From NCBI GenBank assembly GCA_947499975.1, contig CANMQE010000002.1, positions 434,001 to 498,000 on the forward strand: a DNA stretch of 64,000 nt, in the 5' to 3' direction. This document shows positions 61,672-64,000 of the stretch, piece by piece. The notes beneath the pieces were generated by a model that ran no database searches, was not told the origin of the DNA, and saw only the letters and a list, made by a program, of their open reading frames with translations. The translations under genes and the position numbers were made by a program. The DNA is from an uncultured Sphingomonadaceae bacterium (lineage in GTDB: Bacteria > Pseudomonadota > Alphaproteobacteria > Sphingomonadales > Sphingomonadaceae). How positions within the stretch are numbered: the stretch's first letter is position 1; every line of letters begins with the position of its first letter.

Positions 61672-63186
61672 TCAAAGCTTCATGATCACGGACTTGGTTT
61701 CGAGATAGGCCTCGATACCCTCGCGACCCTGTTCGCGGCCGACGCCGCTTTCCTTGTAGCCGCCGAAGGGAACGGCAACGTCGATCATGGCGTGGCAGTT
61801 CACCCACACCGTGCCCGCCTGCAGCTTGGCTGCAATGCGGTGCGCTGCGGATGCATCCTTGGTCCACACGCCGGCGGCGAGGCCGTACTGCGTGTCGTTG
61901 GCGTCTTTCACCACTTCGTCCAGATCCTCGAAGCGCTGGGCAACGACGACCGGGCCGAAGATTTCCTCGCGAACGACGCTCATCTGCGGGTTCACATCGG
62001 TGAGGATGGTTGGGTTCACGTAATAGCCGCCATCGCTGCTGGGGGCATCGCCGCCCATCAGGACGGAGGCACCGTCACGCTTGCCCGCATCGATATAGCC
62101 CATCACGCGCTCGTGCTGTTCCTTCGAAACCAGCGGGCCCATGTGGGCATCGGGATCGAGGCTGGGGCGCGGTGCCCAGAATTCGGCGGTGTTGGCCATG
62201 CCTTCCACCACTTCATCGAACACGCTCTTGTGCGCATAGAGACGGCTGCCGGCGACGCAGACCTGGCCGGAGTTGAAGAAGATCGCCTGGCTGACGCCGG
62301 GTGCGGTCTCCTGAACGTCGACATCGGGCATCACCACCACCGGGCTCTTGCCGCCCAGTTCCAGCGTGATGTGCTTCAGCGTGTCGGTGACATTGCGGTT
62401 GATCAGCTTGCCGATCTCGGTGGAACCGGTGAAGGCCACCTTGTCGACATCGGGGTGCTTCACCATCCGGTCACCGCTGGTGTGCCCATAGCCTGTGATG
62501 ATGTTGACGACGCCAGCGGGAATGCCAGCCTCGTGCACCAGGTCTGCAAGGCGCAGCGCGGTCAGGCTGGTCTGCTCGGCGGGCTTCAGGATGGTGGTGC
62601 AACCTGCGGCCAGAGCCGGTGCGATCTTCAGGCAGGCCATCAGCAGCGGGAAGTTCCACGGCACGATCTGCGCGCAGACGCCCACCGGCTCCTTCAGCGT
62701 GTAGGCGAACATCGTTTCGCCCGGCATGCCATAGGGGTTCATGGTCTCGCCATTGATCTTGCCAGCCCAGCCAGCGCAGAAGCGGATGTGTGCAGCAGCG
62801 CCCGGCACGTCGATCGCGCCGGCCATGCCTTTTGGCTTGCCCACGTCGATGGCTTCAAGCTCGGCCAGCTCGTCCGCATTTTCCTCGATGAGGTCGGCCA
62901 GCTTGGTCATGATCTTCTGGCGGGCGACGGGCGGCATGTTGCGCCAGCGGCCATCGTCGAAGGCGGTGCGCGCGGCGGCTACGGCGCGGTCCACGTCCTT
63001 GTCGCTGGCTTCCACGATCGTGGAAACGACCTTGCCGGAGGAAGGATCTTCCACATCGATGGTCTCGCCAGCGGAGGAATCCACCCACTCGCCATTGATG
63101 TAGAGCTGCGGGGAGCGTTCCAGCGCCTTCTTCGCGGCGGCTGAATACTCACGCTGGGTGCGGTCTATCGTAGTCTGTTCGTTCAT
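61672..63186 (-). CDS. NAD-dependent aldehyde dehydrogenase
   Basis: A 504-residue ALDH. PWNFPLLMACLKIAPALAAG, KVAFTGSTEIGKLI (cofactor loop), LELGGKSPVVVMPD (catalytic Glu) and FFNSGQVCVAGSRLY (catalytic Cys) are present. It oxidises an aldehyde, here perhaps produced by the neighbouring PQQ alcohol dehydrogenase. It lies 74 bases downstream of that gene on the same strand. Confidence 0.93.
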   Translation of the reverse strand: MNEQTTIDRTQREYSAAAKKALERSPQLYINGEWVDSSAGETIDVEDPSSGKVVSTIVEASDKDVDRAVAAARTAFDDGRWRNMPPVARQKIMTKLADLIEENADELAELEAIDVGKPKGMAGAIDVPGAAAHIRFCAGWAGKINGETMNPYGMPGETMFAYTLKEPVGVCAQIVPWNFPLLMACLKIAPALAAGCTTILKPAEQTSLTALRLADLVHEAGIPAGVVNIITGYGHTSGDRMVKHPDVDKVAFTGSTEIGKLINRNVTDTLKHITLELGGKSPVVVMPDVDVQETAPGVSQAIFFNSGQVCVAGSRLYAHKSVFDEVVEGMANTAEFWAPRPSLDPDAHMGPLVSKEQHERVMGYIDAGKRDGASVLMGGDAPSSDGGYYVNPTILTDVNPQMSVVREEIFGPVVVAQRFEDLDEVVKDANDTQYGLAAGVWTKDASAAHRIAAKLQAGTVWVNCHAMIDVAVPFGGYKESGVGREQGREGIEAYLETKSVIMKL

Positions 63187-63260
63187 GGGTGGGCTCCTTT
63201 CCCGGGAGAATCATCAGAATTGTTGTAAGTCATAGCAATATCCAGTCGTCCTGGCCATCA

Positions 63261-64000
63261 CTATCCGCCGCGTTGGTCCAACTCCTTGTCCTGATTGGCG
63301 CGGAAAATAACGAACTGGCGGATCGCCTCGATCCGCTCTGGCGAAAGGCTTTCGGCAAAGCCGACCATGCCGCGCTGGCTCAGCGCACCGTCATGCACGA
63401 TGGTCTGCCATACCTGGTCGCTTTGCAGCACGGCGCTGCGGCGCAGATCGGGCAGGACTGTCGAGCCGACCGCATTGTCGCCATGACATGCCCCGCAATA
63501 ACGGCCGTAATCGTAGGTGCCGCTTGCCACCTGTGCCTCGCTGCCGCGGAAGGCGGGCGGATCAAGCGGCAGGCGAACCAGTTCGGGTTCCGGCGGCAGT
63601 TCGCCGTTCGCGCCCAGTTTGAACACCAGCAGGCGCGAGATGTTCTGAACAGGGCCGCTGGTCTCGTTCAGAATGCCGCCGGGTGCCAGTGACCAGATTC
63701 CGCCCCAACCGGCCATCACGGCCATGTATTGCTGCCCGTCGATCATGTAGGTGATGGGCGGGGCGACGACGCCCGTCTGCGCGCGAAAACGCCATAGCTC
63801 GGTACCGTCCGTCACGCTGTATGCAGCCATGTTGCCCGCTGCCGTGCCCTGGAATACCAGTCCGCCGCCGGTTGCCAGCGCGCCGCCGTTCCAGGGGCCG
63901 GGATACTGCACGCGCCAGCGTTCCTGCTGTGCCACCGGATCCCAGGCGATCAGCGCGCCCTTCGTGGCCGCAGCCGAAGCCGCGCGGATTTCCGCGTCGG
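63261..64000 (-). CDS. PQQ-dependent alcohol dehydrogenase with cytochrome c domain, N terminus outside window
   Basis: C-terminal part of a quinohemoprotein alcohol dehydrogenase (type II). Two beta-propeller blades are visible (WNGGALATGGGLVFQGTAAG, MAVMAGWGGIWSLAPGGILN), followed by a cytochrome c domain with YCGACHGDNAVG (C-x2-C-H heme site) and the axial Met probably in GMVGFAE. The frame is open to the right edge (ALIAWDPVAQQERW), so the first 500 or so residues are cut off. The periplasmic enzyme would pass electrons to the respiratory chain. Confidence 0.92.
   Translation of the reverse strand, partial: DAEIRAASAAATKGALIAWDPVAQQERWRVQYPGPWNGGALATGGGLVFQGTAAGNMAAYSVTDGTELWRFRAQTGVVAPPITYMIDGQQYMAVMAGWGGIWSLAPGGILNETSGPVQNISRLLVFKLGANGELPPEPELVRLPLDPPAFRGSEAQVASGTYDYGRYCGACHGDNAVGSTVLPDLRRSAVLQSDQVWQTIVHDGALSQRGMVGFAESLSPERIEAIRQFVIFRANQDKELDQRGG

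Noticed and set aside
61792..63144. 450-codon frame antisense to the aldehyde dehydrogenase
   Set aside because: A shadow frame; the aldehyde dehydrogenase carries all active-site motifs.

Overview
The window is a gene-dense, high-GC chromosomal segment of an alphaproteobacterium, most likely of the Sphingomonadales and perhaps the Erythrobacteraceae. The evidence is its mix of GapR (DUF2312), DUF1244, DUF924 and zf-CHCC proteins, a LigM-type tetrahydrofolate-dependent O-demethylase, PPK2, and several promoters of the alphaproteobacterial general-stress sigma factor type (EcfG, GGAAC-N17-CGTT). No phage, insertion sequence, integrase, rRNA or CRISPR array was seen. One tRNA gene, tRNA-Gly(GCC), is present.

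Layout. Bases 1-6.4 kb hold the end of endonuclease III, small conserved genes, an ABC-2 type ATPase without a permease, L-aspartate oxidase (nadB) and an acidic lipoprotein. Bases 6.4-7.2 kb are a nearly gene-free, AT-richer stretch. Bases 7.2-13.3 kb hold the class Ia ribonucleotide reductase genes nrdA and nrdB, separated by about 3 kb of small unrelated genes that include a frameshifted PepSY-type membrane gene and a stress-promoter-driven pair of disordered proteins. Bases 13.3-14.1 kb hold a DUF559 endonuclease gene between copies of a palindromic repeat. Bases 14.2-25.1 kb hold small envelope and stress proteins, nhaA, a nuclease, ppk2, argB, YggT, MarC, a LON-domain protein, a thioredoxin-TPR protein and tRNA-Gly.

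Bases 25.3-40.4 kb are the centre of interest: a capsule locus whose gene content and order match the Vi-antigen (viaB) locus of Salmonella Typhi. It runs: extra GT4 glycosyltransferase, tviB, tviD, tviE, vexA, vexB, vexC, vexD, vexE, a vexL-like polysaccharide lyase, then tviC on the opposite strand. Together these would make UDP-GalNAcA from UDP-GlcNAc (TviB, TviC), polymerise and possibly O-acetylate it (TviE, TviD), place an acyl-bearing terminus (VexE), export it (VexA-D) and clear stalled chains in the periplasm (VexL). There are no KpsC/KpsS genes, which fits the Vi mechanism rather than the Kdo-linker mechanism.

Bases 40.5-53.7 kb are housekeeping: pyk, DUF1244, gapR, a stress-promoter SDR, yebC, ruvC, small lipoproteins, an FUSC-like protein with a GDPD phosphodiesterase, ubiG, lysC, an SLC13 permease and a nitronate monooxygenase-like enzyme. 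Bases 53.8-64 kb look like a catabolic cluster for a methoxylated (probably lignin-derived) compound: ligM, a VOC protein, a TfdA/TauD dioxygenase, an alcohol dehydrogenase, an SDR, a metal-dependent amidohydrolase/decarboxylase, an aldehyde dehydrogenase and the end of a PQQ-cytochrome c alcohol dehydrogenase cut by the window edge.
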